NCBI RefSeq assembly: GCF_002575655.3
Contig: NC_053040.3
Location: 364,434,267-364,498,266 of the forward strand
Direction: 5' to 3'
DNA from: Aegilops tauschii subsp. strangulata
Lineage: Eukaryota; Streptophyta; Magnoliopsida; Poales; Poaceae
DNA: 64,000 nt
In this document: positions 34,836 through 46,047 of the stretch, one piece after another
Layout: each line of letters begins with the position of its first letter
Position numbering within the stretch: position 1 is the stretch's first letter
The notes under the pieces: model-generated
Told to the model about the DNA's origin: nothing
What the model saw: the letters and a program-made list of their open reading frames with translations, nothing else
Database searches by the model: none
Program-made: the position numbers and the translations under genes

Positions 34836-35982
34836 TGTCGGTGTACAAAAATAGGGGCACTCCTTTGTACCCCTTTACTTGTGCACGGACAGTCAGAGCC
34901 GCGCCCACGGCCACGCTAAGCAGGGCAGAGGAGGGAAACCAGGAAGAAGCCAAAGCACAAGACAACCAAGGCAACGCCAGGACCAGGAACACAAGAGGGT
35001 AATAAGGCGAGGTAGACTCCCTCGGCAAGGGCCTTGCCGGGGCAGCCTGCCCGATGCCAACAGAGTGAGCCTCCCTTGAGCCCGGGGTTTCCAACCCCAC
35101 CAACTACATTGGAACCAGGGCTCGGGAGGCACCCGCGTGGTGGCATGCAGATCTTTGTCAAGATCATAAACACACAAGATCAGATGAGGATTAGAAGATG
35201 ATGACCCTCGGCGGGATCCTCGCCAAGGAAATCCACAAGACCCCCGGCAAGCGTCTTGTCGGGGACGACTGCAGCGCCACGGCAAGACCCTTGCCGGGCC
35301 CCTGGCAAGGCCTTGCCGAGGGCACCAGCAGGGCCACTGCCAGGCCCGCACCAGCCAAGGCTTTGTCGCCATTCGCATGCAGCTGCCAGCCCAACCAGCT
35401 GGGCACGCACCTGCGTGGCAACACGCGGCTTCCAGACCAACTCAGCAAGCACCTGCGTGGTGGCATGCAGATCTTCGTGAAGACCCTGCCACCGCGCCAC
35501 CTCAGCAGCCTGCCTGCCTACATGGCACAATGCTCATCACTGGCCTGGGCGCTTGTCAAAGCGAGACAGAGCGGCGACGGACGGGACGGGCCTCGTTCCC
35601 GTCCCTGATAAAGCTAAATGGACACCTAAGCAGCACATGGAATGCACTTTGTCCCGTAATGCCGGGCAATAAGCTCGCGCACTGTAGACCTTTCCACCTC
35701 CTGTGTGCCACTGTGGCAACCCCTTTTCGACTATAGAAGGATGCCCGAGGCATACTGGAGGGGGATTTCGGCTCTTTGGAACTACGCAACCACCATAGCT
35801 AGTTCGAAAGCTCAAGAACACTCAATACATCCACCAAAGCAGGACTAGGGTATTACGCATCCTCGCGGCCCGAACCTGGGTAAACGATCTTTGTGCTGGC
35901 TCCTGGACCTGCTCTTCTCACAACCCCGCGCCCGCCGACCGTAGAAGGGATTCCAGTGATCCCATAGGTGTCGTTCCCACCG
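34836..35982 (+). repeat. T1 LTR, last few bases missing
   Basis: It starts TGTCGGTGTACAAAA and matches 43143-44316. It stops at GGTGTCGTTCCCACCGA, where intact copies end CGTTTCCCCGACA. Its TATA region is degenerate (CTATAGAAGG near 35733). Palindromes such as CGGCAAGGGCCTTGCCGG (35024-35041) are frequent. Confidence 0.85.
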
Positions 35983-36002
35983 AAAATATCGTTGATGCTT
36001 TA

Positions 36003-36431
36003 ATGCAATGTTATGAAGAAAAGCTTGAATTGGAAGTTTCTATCCCTAGAAAACTTTATGATGAGTGGGAACCTACTATTAAAATTAAATTTAAAGATCA
36101 TGAATGCTATGCTTTGTGTTATTTGGGTGCTAGTGTTTCCACGATTCCAAAAACTTTGTGTGATTTGCTAGGTTTCCGTGAATTTGATGATTGTTCTTTA
36201 AACTTGCACCTTGCGGATTCCACCATTAAGAAACCTATGGGAAGAATTAATGATGTTCTTATTGTTGCAAATAGGAACTATGTGTCCGTAGATTTCATTG
36301 TTCTTGATATAGATTGCAATCCTTCATGTCCTATTATTCTTGGTAGACCTTTCCTTAGAACGATTGGTGCAATCATTGATATGAAGGAAGGGGATATTAG
36401 ATTCCAATTTCCATTAAGGAAAGGCATGTAA
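36003..36431 (+). pseudogene. G2 retropepsin-like protease fragment
   Basis: The 142-residue frame has the gypsy protease pattern: an LxVSIPRKLYDEW lead, YLGASVSTIPKTL at the active site, LHLADSTIKKPMGRI and PIILGRPFLRTIGAIIDM. The catalytic Asp that should precede LGAS is Tyr, so the enzyme would be inactive. The frame is otherwise open. It continues upstream of the ATG at 36003 only to the junction near 35983. Such a protease without the rest of pol is typical of non-autonomous cereal gypsy elements (inference). Confidence 0.8.
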
Positions 36432-39281
36432 CACTTTCCTAGAAAGAAAATAAAATTACCTTATGAATCTATTATGATAGCTACTTATGGATTGCCTGCC
36501 AAAGATGGCAATACCTAGATCTATCCTTGCCTTTATGCCTAGCTAGGGTCGTTAAACGATAGCGCTTGTTGGGAGGCAACCCAATTTATTTTTGTTTCTT
36601 GATTTTTGGTTCTGTTTAGTAATAAATTTTTGATCTAGCTTCTGGTTAGATGTGTTTTCATGTTTTAATTAGTGTTTGTGCCAAGTAAAACCTATATGAT
36701 CTTCTTGGATGATAGTTATTTGATCTTGCTGAAAAAAATCAGAAACTTTCTGCTCACAAAAACAATTGTTAAAAATCACCAGAACGTGATAAAATACTGA
36801 TTCTAATTGCAGTAGATCAATAAAAAAATTATCTAGGACGTCCTATTTTGGTAGAATGTTTGAGTTACAGAAAGTTTGCATTTGATACAGATTACTACAG
36901 ACTATTCTGTTTTTGACAGATTCTGTTTTTCGTGTGTTGTTTGCTTATTTTGATGAATCTATGGCTAGTACTGGAGTTTATGAACCATAGAAAAGTTGGA
37001 ATACAGTAGATTTAACACCAATTAAATAAAGAATGAGTTCATTACAATAACTTTAAGTGGTGTTTCGTTTTCTTTCGCTAACGGAGCTCACGAGATTTTC
37101 TGTTAAGTTTTGTGTTGTGAAGTTTTCAAGTTTCGGGTAATGATTTGATGGATTATGGAACAAGGAGTGGCAAGAGCCTAAGCTTGGTGATGCCCAAGGC
37201 ACCCCAAGGTAAAATCCAAGGACAGCAAAAAGCCTAAGCTTGGGGATGCCCCGGAAGGCATCCCCTCTTTTGTCTTCGTCCATCAGTAACTTTACTTGGA
37301 GGTATATTTTTATTCACCACATGATATGTGTTTTGCTTGGAGCATCTTGTATGATTTGAGTCTTTGATTTTTAGTTTACCACAATCATACTTGCTGTACA
37401 CCCCTTTTGAGAGAGACACACATTATTCGGAATTTATTAGAATACTCTATGTGCTTCACTTATATCTTTTGAGCTAAACAATTTTGCTCTAGTGCTTCAC
37501 TTATATCTTTTAGAGTACGGTGGTGGTTTAATTTATAGAAATAATTGATCTCTCATGCTTCACTTATATTATTTTGAGAGTCCTTTAGAACAGCATGGTA
37601 ATTTTCTTTGGTTATAAAATTAGTCCTAATATGATAGGCATCCAAGATAAAAACTTTAAAGTGCGTTGAATACTAAGATAAGTTTGATACTTGATGATTG
37701 TTTTGAGATATGGAGATAGTGATATTAAAGTCGTGCTAGTTGAGTAGTTGTGAATTTGAGAAATACTTGTGTTGAAGTTTGCAAGTCCCGTAGCATGCAC
37801 GTATGGTGAACGTTATGTAACAAATTTGAAACATGAGGTGTTCTTTGATTGTCATCCTTATGAGTGGCGGTCGGGGACGAGCGATGGTCTTTTCCTACGA
37901 ATCTATCCCCCGAGGAGCATGCGCATAGTGCTTAGTTTTCGATGACTTGTAGATTTTTGCAATAAGTATATGAGTTATTTATGACTAATGTTGAGTCCAT
38001 GGATTATACGCACTCTCAACCTTCCACCATTGCTAGCCTCTTCGGTACCGTGCATTGCCCTTTCTCACCTTGAGAGTTGGTGCAAACTTCGCTGGTGCAT
38101 CCAAACCCCGTGATACGATACGCTCTATCACACATAAACCTCCTTATATCTTCCTCAAAACAGCCACCATACCTACCTATTATGGCATTTCCATAGACAT
38201 TCCGAGATATATTGCCATGCAACTTTCCACCGTTCCGTTTATTATGACACGCTTCATCATTGTCATATTGCCTTGCATGATCATGTAGTTGACATCGTAT
38301 TTGTGGCAATGCCACCATGCATATTATTTCATACATGTCACTTTTGATTCATTGCCCATCCCGGTACACCGCCGGAGGCATTCATGTAGAGTCATACCTT
38401 TGTTCTAGTATCGAGTTGTAATCATTGAGTTGTAAATAAATAGAGGTGTGATGATCATTATTAATAGAGCATTGTCCCCAAAAAAGAGAAAGGCAAAAAA
38501 AAGAGAAGGCTAAAAAAAAGGGACAATGCTACTATCCTTTTTCCACACTTGTACTTCAAAGTAGCACCATGATCTTTATGATAGAGAGTCTCTTGTTTTG
38601 TCACTTTCATATACTTGTGGGAATTTTTCATTATAGAACTTGGCTTGTATATTCCAACAATGGGCTTCCTCAAATGCCCTAGGTCTTCGTGAGCAAGGAA
38701 GTTGGATGCACACCCACTTAGTTTCTTTTGTTGAGCTTTCATACATTTATAGCTCTAGTGCATCCGTTGCATGGCAATCCCTACTCCTTGCATTGACATC
38801 AATTGATGGGCAACTCCCTAGCCCATTGATTAGCCGCGTCAATGAGAGACTTTCTCTTTTTTTTTCTCGACACAACCCCCATCATTATATTCTATTCCAC
38901 CCATGTATTGCGTGAAAGTTGAAAAAAGTTTGATATCACTAAAGTATGAAACAATTGCTTGGCTTGTCATCGGGGTTGCGCAAGATGAGAGCATTCTTGT
39001 GTGACGAAAGTGAAGCATGGCCAAACTATATGATTTTGTAGGGATAATCTTTCTTTGGCTATGTTATTTCGAGAAGACATAATTGCTTGATTAGTATGCT
39101 TGAAGTATTATTATTTTTATGTCAATATTAAACTTTTATCTTGAATCTTTCGGATCTGAAAATTCATGCCACAATAAAGAAAATTACATTGAAGAATGTG
39201 CTAAGTAGCATTCCACATCAAAAATTCGGTTTTTATCATTTACCTACTCGAGGACGAGCAAGAATTAAGCTTGGGGATGCT
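36432..39281 (+). other. G2 3' non-coding region
   Basis: AT-rich, no gene seen. Polypurine-tract-like AAGCTTGGKGATGC words occur at 37180 and 37236, the second with a GGGGATGCC/GGCATCCCC hairpin. The true tract, AAGCTTGGGGATGC, is at 39267-39280. The repeated phrase GTGCTTCACTTATAT(C) at 37451-37570 also occurs in H1 (16700-16880). Confidence 0.7.
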
Positions 39282-39615
39282 TGATACGTCTCCAACGTAT
39301 CTATAATTTTTGATTGCTCCATGCTATTATATATTCTGTTTTGCATTCTTTACTTTCAATCTTTATCATAAAAATACCAAAAATATTATCCTATCATCTC
39401 TATCAGATCTCACTTTTGCAAGTGGCCGTGAAGGGATTGACAACCCCTTTATCGCGTTGGTTTCTTATTTGTTTGTGTAGGTATGAGGGACTTGCGTGTG
39501 GCCTCCTACTGGATTGATACCTTGGTTCTAAAAAACCGGGGGAAATACTTACGCTACTTTGTTGCATCACCCTTTCCTCTTCAAGGGAAAACCGACGCAT
39601 GCTCAAGAGGTAGCA
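39282..39615 (+). repeat. G2 3' LTR, internally deleted
   Basis: It starts TGATACGTCTCCAACGTATC and ends CTCAAGAGGTAGCA. It is only 334 bp, against 1.5 kb for the H1 LTR with a similar start. AAGGGATTGACAACCCCTTTATCGCG marks the retained end region. The missing centre presumably began near 39340. Confidence 0.7.
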
Positions 39616-39618
39616 CAT

Positions 39619-40536
39619 GCCACCCTTGAGCCCGCGGGTTCCAACACCACCAACCAACTACATTGGAACCAAGGCTCGGGAGGCGCCTCTGTGGTGGCAT
39701 GCAGATCTTCGTCAAGATCATAAACACACAAGATCAGATGAGGATCAGAAGACGACAATCCTCGGTGGGATCCTAGCCGAGGAAATCGACGAGACCCCTG
39801 GCGAAACGCTTGCCGGGGAAGACAATGATGCCACGGCAAGACCCTTACCGAGGCCCCGGCAAGGCCCTTGCCGGAGACACTTACAGGGCAGCAGCAGGGC
39901 CCGCGTCTGCCAAGACTCCACCGCCGTCCCCATGCAGCTGCCAGCTCGACCAGCTGGGCAGGCACCTGCATGGCGACGAGCGGCCTCCACGACCGACTCA
40001 GCAAGCACCTGCGTGGTGGCATGCAGATCTTCGTGAAGGCTCCACCACCGCGCCAGCCCAGCAGCCAGCCAACGTGGCGCTACAACGCCTCATCAGCCCG
40101 GACATGTGTCGAAGCCAGGCGATGCGGCGACAGCTGGGACGTGCTTCCTTGCCGTCCCTGATAAAGTGAGAGGGGCTCGTCGGCAGCGCATTAAATGCGT
40201 TTGTCTGACAGTGCCAGAGGATAGACTCGTCGACTGTATGCCTTTTCACCTCCTATGTGCCACTGTGGAAACCCCTTTTTGCCTATAAAAGGAGGCCCAA
40301 GGCGACCAGGAGAGGGATTCTGATCTTTTGGGCAAGTTACACCCCGTAGCTAGCTCAAGAACACAAGAACACTCAAATACATACACCAAAGCAGGACTAG
40401 GGTATTACGCATCCTCGCGGCCCGAACCTGGGTAAACGATCTGTGTGCTTCCTGTCAGACCCGCTCTTTGCACAACCCCGCGCCCGCCAACCATAGAAGG
40501 AATCCCAGTGATTCCATAGGTGTCGTTTCCCCGACA
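39619..40536 (+). repeat. N1 5' LTR, 5'-truncated
   Basis: It aligns with 43403-44316 and ends CGTTTCCCCGACA. It abuts the end of the G2 LTR with only three bases between. TATAAAAG is at 40284-40291. Confidence 0.88.
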
Positions 40537-40540
40537 TCTT

Positions 40541-40558
40541 TGGCGCGCCTGGTAGGGG
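40541..40558 (+). other. N1 primer-binding site
   Basis: TGGCGCGCCTGGTAGGGG starts four bases after the LTR. It differs by one base from the M2 site. I could not assign the tRNA. Confidence 0.6.
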
Positions 40559-40601
40559 GTGCGCAGTTGTTGAAATCTGGTCTGGTTGGAGCAGCGGCTT
40601 C

Positions 40602-40709
40602 ATGGTGATCGTCACTCCAAGGAAGAAGACGACCAAACGGGCGGCGTCGCCTGCGGGTGCGGTGCAGGCCCGCACAACGACAGAAAAGCTAAGTCATGAG
40701 AAACTTTAA
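40602..40709 (+). CDS. Short gag-start remnant in N1
   Basis: A 35-residue basic frame (MVIVTPRKKTTKRAASPAG start) lies where gag begins in related elements, 44 bases after the primer site. It has no domain. It may be the remnant of gag left after most of the coding region was lost. Confidence 0.3.
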   Translation: MVIVTPRKKTTKRAASPAGAVQARTTTEKLSHEKL

Positions 40710-41342
40710 GCAATTTCTTTTTATATATAAGGTTATTTTCCTCGAAGGTCATGCCCTATGTATGGAAAACCTGCACGCAAAGGGGCCCTTCCGCTATTGG
40801 CAACGCCCTTGCTCTGTTTCGAGTCCGCTCAACAGCTCAAGCGGCCGTGTCGAGAATGGCACGGTAGCCTTCCGCAATTGGCAACACTCTCGATTCTGAC
40901 TCGAGTCAAGCTCGACAGTTCGAGCGGTCGCGTCGATGGCGGTAAGGTGGTTCGCCTGGCAGCAAGCACACCTGGCAGGCCATTGGGGATCCGTCCTCAA
41001 GGTGCCACGGCCTGGGTTTATGCGCCGGTAAGCCTACCCGATTAACATAGGGTGAACATACAAAGGAAGATCAAACGGGAAGATAGCATGCATAATATTA
41101 AAAGTACTGCAGAGTTATATTACATCAATTATTGCTACGGTTCCAACTAAAGATAGAAATTGTCTTGGTCATGAACCTGCAGCGGCGGTGAGAGACGGGG
41201 TGCCTAATCCCGGCGCTGGCCCTCTACCCTCTGGATTCCATCGACACCGCTGATGATCGGCTTTGATGCGCTCCCTGAGCACCGTGAGGTCCGCATCCTC
41301 CGGCAAGCTCTCCAGCGCGGCTTCGAAGTCGAGGTTGGGATT
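40710..41342 (+). other. N1 non-coding region with a two-unit repeat
   Basis: Two imperfect ~75-bp units start near 40787 and 40867, sharing CCTTCCGCWATTGGCAAC and CGAGCGGYCGYGTCGA. No gene is seen. Confidence 0.6.
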
Positions 41343-42741
41343 CTAGTGCGCCACCTTGGTGAGGACCTTGGTCATGGCACCCCGGCAAAGCCTCCGGGCC
41401 TCATCGGCCAGAGAGGCCGCCCGATTGGAGTGGAGCTGCTCTAGGGCCCCGAAGACACCCTCGAAGAATAGGGCCAGCTTGGCGTTGGGACTCACGTTGC
41501 ACTCTGGGGTGTACCTCACATTTGGCATCCCCATGGTAGCCAGCTGCGTGGTGATCCTGCCGGCGACGCCTTCGAGGCGGCCGATCCAGCGGTTCTCGCC
41601 CTCCATAAAATCCTTGTGGTTGGTGGCTTCGTTCTTCCGCTGCTGCTTCTCGGCCTCCAGATCCTTGGCCAGGGTCTCCTCCCGGGCCTTGGCCTCCGAG
41701 AGCGTTTCCTCAAGGCCCTCCAGCTTCAGCTTCAGGTCTTTGATGGATTCGTTGGCCTTGGAGAGATGCTTAGCCTTGCCGAGGACTGCGCCCTGCACCT
41801 CCACCAGAGCGCCGTTGAGCGTGTCCTTCTCCTTGGACAGCTTCAGGACCTGGTCCTTTAGTCCGTCCCACTCCACCTCCAGCTCCTTCGCCTTGCCGGT
41901 GTGAACCAGAGCCTGGGCATTGAGTGCCTCCTTGTGCCTCTGCTCCAGCTCCTGGGTCCGCTGCACGACGAGTTTCTCCACCTCCTCGTCCTTGCCGCGG
42001 AGCGTTGCGGCGAGCTTCTCCGCACGCGCGGCAAGGTCCTCCTCCTGGGAGTTCAGTGGCCTGGTGCTGGGATCGAGCAGCTTCGTCCGTGGCGGCCTGG
42101 TTCTTCGCAGTCTCCTGGGCCTTCTCGATGTCGGCCTGCTTCATGACGAGCTCCACCTTGCGCCTGGCTAGCTCGTTCTGGGCGGTTTTCAGCTCCTCGT
42201 GGGCCTGGCGGAACCAGGCCTGCGCCTCGGCGACGCACTCCTCAAGGTCCGCCTCCGCCTTGTCCACCACTGCCATCCTGGACTTGGCCTTGTCCAGGCG
42301 GGCGCGGTGAAGCGCCTGGAGCTTCTGGAAGTTGGCGCTCATGGCCCGGAGGAGCCGCTCTTCCTGGGAACCGCCGCCACCGGCGCTCGGCTCGTCAACA
42401 ACCTCAAGCCCGGCGGCGGCGAGCACCTCGTCATCAAACACCTCCTCCTCGACGGGCGCTCCGGTGCTCGTCGTCCCTGGGAGGTGGACGAACAGGTTGT
42501 CGCTCACCCTCAGGTACCTGCCCGAGCCAGAGGCAGAGGAGGAGGAAGGTTGGTCGTCAACCACCTCCTCCTCAGCAGCGGCCTTGCCGGCCTCCTCGTT
42601 AGCAGCCTTGCTAGGCTCCCCGACAGGCCCCTTGGCGGCATCCTCAGCAGCATCCTTGGCGGCCTCTTCGGCAGCGATCTTCTCGGCCTCCGCCGCAGCG
42701 TCCTTGGCCACTCCCTTGCCTCTGCTGGTTTTGGGTGCCAT
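41343..42741 (-). pseudogene. N1 opposite-strand coiled-coil protein
   Basis: The start at 42741 (MAPKTSRGKGVAKDAAAEA) has a good context. The N-terminus is Ala/Glu/Lys-rich and low in complexity. A short globular segment (SGSGRYLRVSDNLFVHLP) follows, then ~250 residues of heptad-like coiled coil (QKLQALHRARLDKAKSRMAV; LKLKLEGLEETLSEAKAREE). It ends in a folded C-terminus (GAMTKVLTKVAH). A frameshift near 42070 divides it into two frames totalling ~465 residues. Similar coiled-coil proteins are annotated in grasses as putative gypsy-type transposon proteins (recalled, not checked). It takes the place that the B3-like ORF has in T1. Confidence 0.65.
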
Positions 42742-42890
42742 GGCGGCTGCGAAAGGCGAAGGATGAAGGACAACGAAGGCGCGGCGGCGGCGAGCAAAGG
42801 CAGAAGCTTGAGAAGGAGGAAGAAGGGAACGGCGGTTCCGAGATTGGAGAGGGTGCAGAGGGTAAATGAGCAGCGCGCCTGCGGTCATTC

Positions 42891-42898
42891 CTTTTTAT
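42891..42898 (-). promoter_or_regulatory. TATA-like box for N1 opposite-strand ORF
   Basis: On the minus strand ATAAAAAG lies about 150 bases before the start at 42741. The same motif is at 34605-34612 in T1. Confidence 0.45.
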
Positions 42899-43142
42899 GG
42901 GGAAGGCGCGGGCCGCCTCTTTCCCATTTACTGTGATGTGACGCATGCGTGCAGGAACCGCCCCACGCATGACCCCCACGTCACGCGTGACCCTCCATGA
43001 CACGCGTTCAACGCGGGTCATGGGGAAGCGCAAGCGAGCGAAAAGTTACCGCGGTGAAAGTCCGCCCCGCCTGCCCGTGCACCGTTCTGGGCCTGGCCCA
43101 ACAACGTGTCGCGCTTATGTGTGGCCCAGGCCCGGGGGCTCC

Positions 43143-44316
43143 TGTCGGTGTACAAAAGTAGGGGCTCTCCTTTTTTACCCCTTTACTTGTGCACGGGCAG
43201 TCAGAGCCGCGCCCACGGCCACACTAAGTAGGGCAGGGAAGGGGAGTCGGAGCACAAGGCAACCAGAGGCAACACCGAGACCAAGAGACGCAAAGAGCAA
43301 AAGGGCGAGGTGGACTCCCCCGGCAAAAACCCTTGCCGGGGCAGCCTCCGCAACCCTGGCAAGAGCCTTATTGGGGCAACTTGCCCGGCGCTAGTAGAGC
43401 AGGCCACCCTTGAGCCCGCGGGTTCCAACACCACCAACCAACTACATTGGAACCAAGGCTCGGGAGGCGCCTCTGTGGTGGCATGCAGATCTTCGTCAAG
43501 ATCATAAACACACAAGATCAGATGAGGATCAGAAGACGACGATCCTCGGCGGGATCCTAGCCGAGGAAATCCACGAGCCCCGGCGAAATGCTTGCCGGGG
43601 AAGACAATGAGGCCACGGCAAGACCCTTGAAGGGGCCCCGGCAAGGCCTTTGCCGGAGACACTTACAGGTCAGCAGTAGGGCTCGCGTCTGCCAAGACTC
43701 CATCGCCGTCCCCATGCAGCTGCCAGCTCGACCAGCTGGGCAGGCACCTGCGTGGCGACGAGCGGCCTCCACGACCGACTCAGCAAGCACCTGCGTGGTG
43801 GCATGCAGATCTTCGTGAAGGCTCCACCACCGCGCCAGCGCAGCAGCCAGCCAACGTGCGCTACAACGCGTCGTTAGCCCGAACGCGTGTCGAAGCCAGG
43901 CGATGCGGCGACAACTGGGACGTGCTTCCTTGCCGTCCCTGATAAAGTGAGAGGGGCATGTCGGCAGCGCATTAAATGCGTTTGTCCGATGGTGCCAGAG
44001 GATAGACTCATCGACTGTACGCCTTTCCACCTCCTGTGTGCCACTGTGGCAACCCCTTTTTGCCTATAAAAGGAGGCCTGAGGCAACCAGGAGAGGGATT
44101 CGGATCTGTTGGGCAAGTTACACCCCGTAGCTAGCTCAAGAACACAAGAACACTCAAATACATACACCAAAGCAGGACTAGGGTATTACGCATCCTCGCG
44201 GCCCGAACCTGGGTAAACGATCTGTGTGCTTACTGTCAGACCCGCTCTTTGTAAACCCTGTGCCCGCCAACCGTAGAAGGAATCCCAGTGATTCCATAGG
44301 TGTCGTTTCCCCGACA
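43143..44316 (+). repeat. N1 3' LTR (1174 bp), complete
   Basis: It starts TGTCGGTGTACAAAAGTAGG and ends TTTCCCCGACA. TATAAAAG is at 44065-44072. It is the reference copy for 34836-35982 and 39619-40536. Confidence 0.9.
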
Positions 44317-45920
44317 GGAGGGGCAGGGAGGTAGATATTTCCGAGGAAGCCAAAAAATTTGAATCGCTTCAGCCAAAAAAATGGCGCGCAAAGTGTCATC
44401 AGACACGGTCCCTTATTCACACACGGTCCCTTATTCAGACACGGTCCGAAGATATTTTGTGATGCATCTCACACGGTTGGTTAAAATAAACTGTGTGGGA
44501 TCTACTTGATTTTTGGTCTTGATTTGAATTACATAAGGGGTCACAGCGGCCATGGACGCTGTTTGAATTGCTAGACCTTTTATCTAAAGTGATCATAAAA
44601 GAATTGGAATTATTTAGGGTTCCTTTGGACATTTTTATGCATTAAGTGAGTTTTCAATGCATTTATGTGCATAATTCAAATTTGAACTACATGCACATGC
44701 TCAGGTGCATATAAATTAGTTGAAAAATCAAATCTTTGTCGTTGGGTGCATGCTTAGGTCCCATGCAAGAAATGGGAATGAATTTAAACACCATGTCACC
44801 GTTGATTGCTGGCAAAACAGTGAGATGCCTGGTTTTTAAATTCTAGTAAATCCAAAACTCATCTGAAATTCATGAAACTTGGCATGCTATCATGGAGCGG
44901 CATCAACATGCCGTGGTACAAATTTTGTCCCATTTGGGGCAGGTTTGGGTATATGCTTCTCACGAACCGGAGCTTCTCACAACAAGCATGATGGTTTTCG
45001 GTAGGGAACGTCCCACCTTTGGGGACGAAACGATATCCATTGCCTCTTTTTGCTTTCAAGTTTTTCTCCCGTGTCAACGTAGAACAACAGGAGTGTTGTG
45101 TGAATTTTTGTTATTTACCAGGGTTCGTTTGGACATTTTTATGCATTAACTGAGTTTCCAATGCATTTATGTGCATAATTCAAATTTGAACTACATGCGC
45201 ATGCTCCAGTGCATATAAATTCGTTGAAAAGTCAAATCTGTGTCCTTGGGTGCATGCTTAGGTCCCATGCAAGAAATGGGAATGAATTTCAAACACCATG
45301 GCACCGTTGATTGCCGGCAAAACAGTGAGATGCATGGTTTTTAAATTCTAGTAAATCCAAAACTCGTCTGAAATTCATGAAACTTGGCATGCTATCATGG
45401 AAGGGCACCTGACATGCTGTGGTATTTTTCGTGTCCATTTTGAGAGAAGGCGCACTCGAATAATGACTGCCAACAAAGGCATTTTGAAAAAAAATAGCTG
45501 CCACTTTAATATCTCAAACGTTTGTATAATTCAAACCGTGTGCGTTCGGTAACCATTCACGTGATGCCACATGTCCTGGTTTTAATGGTTATAGGAGGTG
45601 CCGTGTGGACAACTGCTTGACTGAACGGGAGACGTGCGACCGTAGTCCGGTGCACAGGCTCATCACGAAGCGTACAAGCTGTTCAACGTAGGATCCGTGC
45701 ATCTCTTCAACGCAAACGGTTCAGATTACGGTATGCAAATTAAAGCCAGACTTCGGCGCTAAGCCAAGAGACACTGTGATTTGTCAAAATATGCAGCTAA
45801 AAATTAATATCACCATCTATTTTTTGCAACTAAATTCGGTAATTAAGCATATATTTCATTCATACTAGAGATTAAGCAGTCGGGAAGCGAGACAGCCTTC
45901 GACCGCCGCCCGCCTCACTC
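44317..45920. other. Unclassified DNA upstream of the F-box gene
   Basis: Not coding. It holds a short triple repeat of ACACGGTCCCTTATTC (44403-44446) and the 303-bp duplication described separately. The style suggests remnants of DNA transposons, but no terminal repeats were identified. Confidence 0.5.
44617..45424 (+). repeat. Direct duplication of ~303 bp
   Basis: Copies are 44617-44919 and 45121-45424, sharing GGACATTTTTATGCATTAA, CATAATTCAAATTTGAACTA and CATGAAACTTGGCATGCTAT. They are separated by 201 bases of other sequence. They differ at about one base in twelve. Confidence 0.85.
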
Positions 45921-45928
45921 CCACTGGT

Positions 45929-45936
45929 CTATATTA
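45929..45936 (+). promoter_or_regulatory. Possible TATA box of the F-box gene
   Basis: TATATTAA lies about 112 bases before the ATG at 46048. It is the only good AT-rich core in that stretch. Confidence 0.4.
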
Positions 45937-46047
45937 ATGGCGTCGCCAAGCGGCCGCACCCCCCATCCTCGCCACACACACAATTCCTCGCTCTCCGCCC
46001 GCATCCTCGACGCTGCTCTGAGTCCTCAAAGCCGTTAGTGTACAAGG

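Larger units (their letters stand above)
28285..35982 (+). mobile_element. T1: 5'-truncated Tat-type Ty3/gypsy element
   Basis: T1 holds protease, RT, RNase H, a second RNase H and integrase on the plus strand, then a long 3' region with an opposite-strand B3-like ORF, then an LTR of the N1 type (34836-35982). The second RNase H and the extra 3' ORF are traits of the Tat/Ogre group. The 5' LTR, primer site and gag are absent. T1 begins abruptly at the H1 LTR inside the protease. Many stops and frameshifts show it is old. Confidence 0.8.
35983..39615 (+). mobile_element. G2: truncated gypsy element
   Basis: It comprises a protease fragment, a 2.8-kb non-coding 3' region like H1's, a polypurine tract and a shrunken 3' LTR. 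Nothing upstream of the protease remains, and there is no RT or integrase. It is wedged between two LTRs of the T1/N1 family. Confidence 0.7.
39619..44316 (+). mobile_element. N1: non-autonomous element of the T1 LTR family
   Basis: It comprises a 5' LTR lacking its first ~260 bases (39619-40536), a primer site, a short gag-like start, non-coding DNA, a coiled-coil ORF on the opposite strand (42741-41343), the segment shared with T1 and a full 3' LTR (43143-44316). There is no protease, RT or integrase. The LTR copies differ by about 5%. T1-like elements are candidate helpers because LTR and 3' region match. Confidence 0.82.

Noticed and set aside
41356..41904. Plus-strand frames over the N1 coiled-coil region, such as 41356-41904 and 42199-42936
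   Set aside because: They mirror the minus-strand coiled-coil gene and have no start context or domain.
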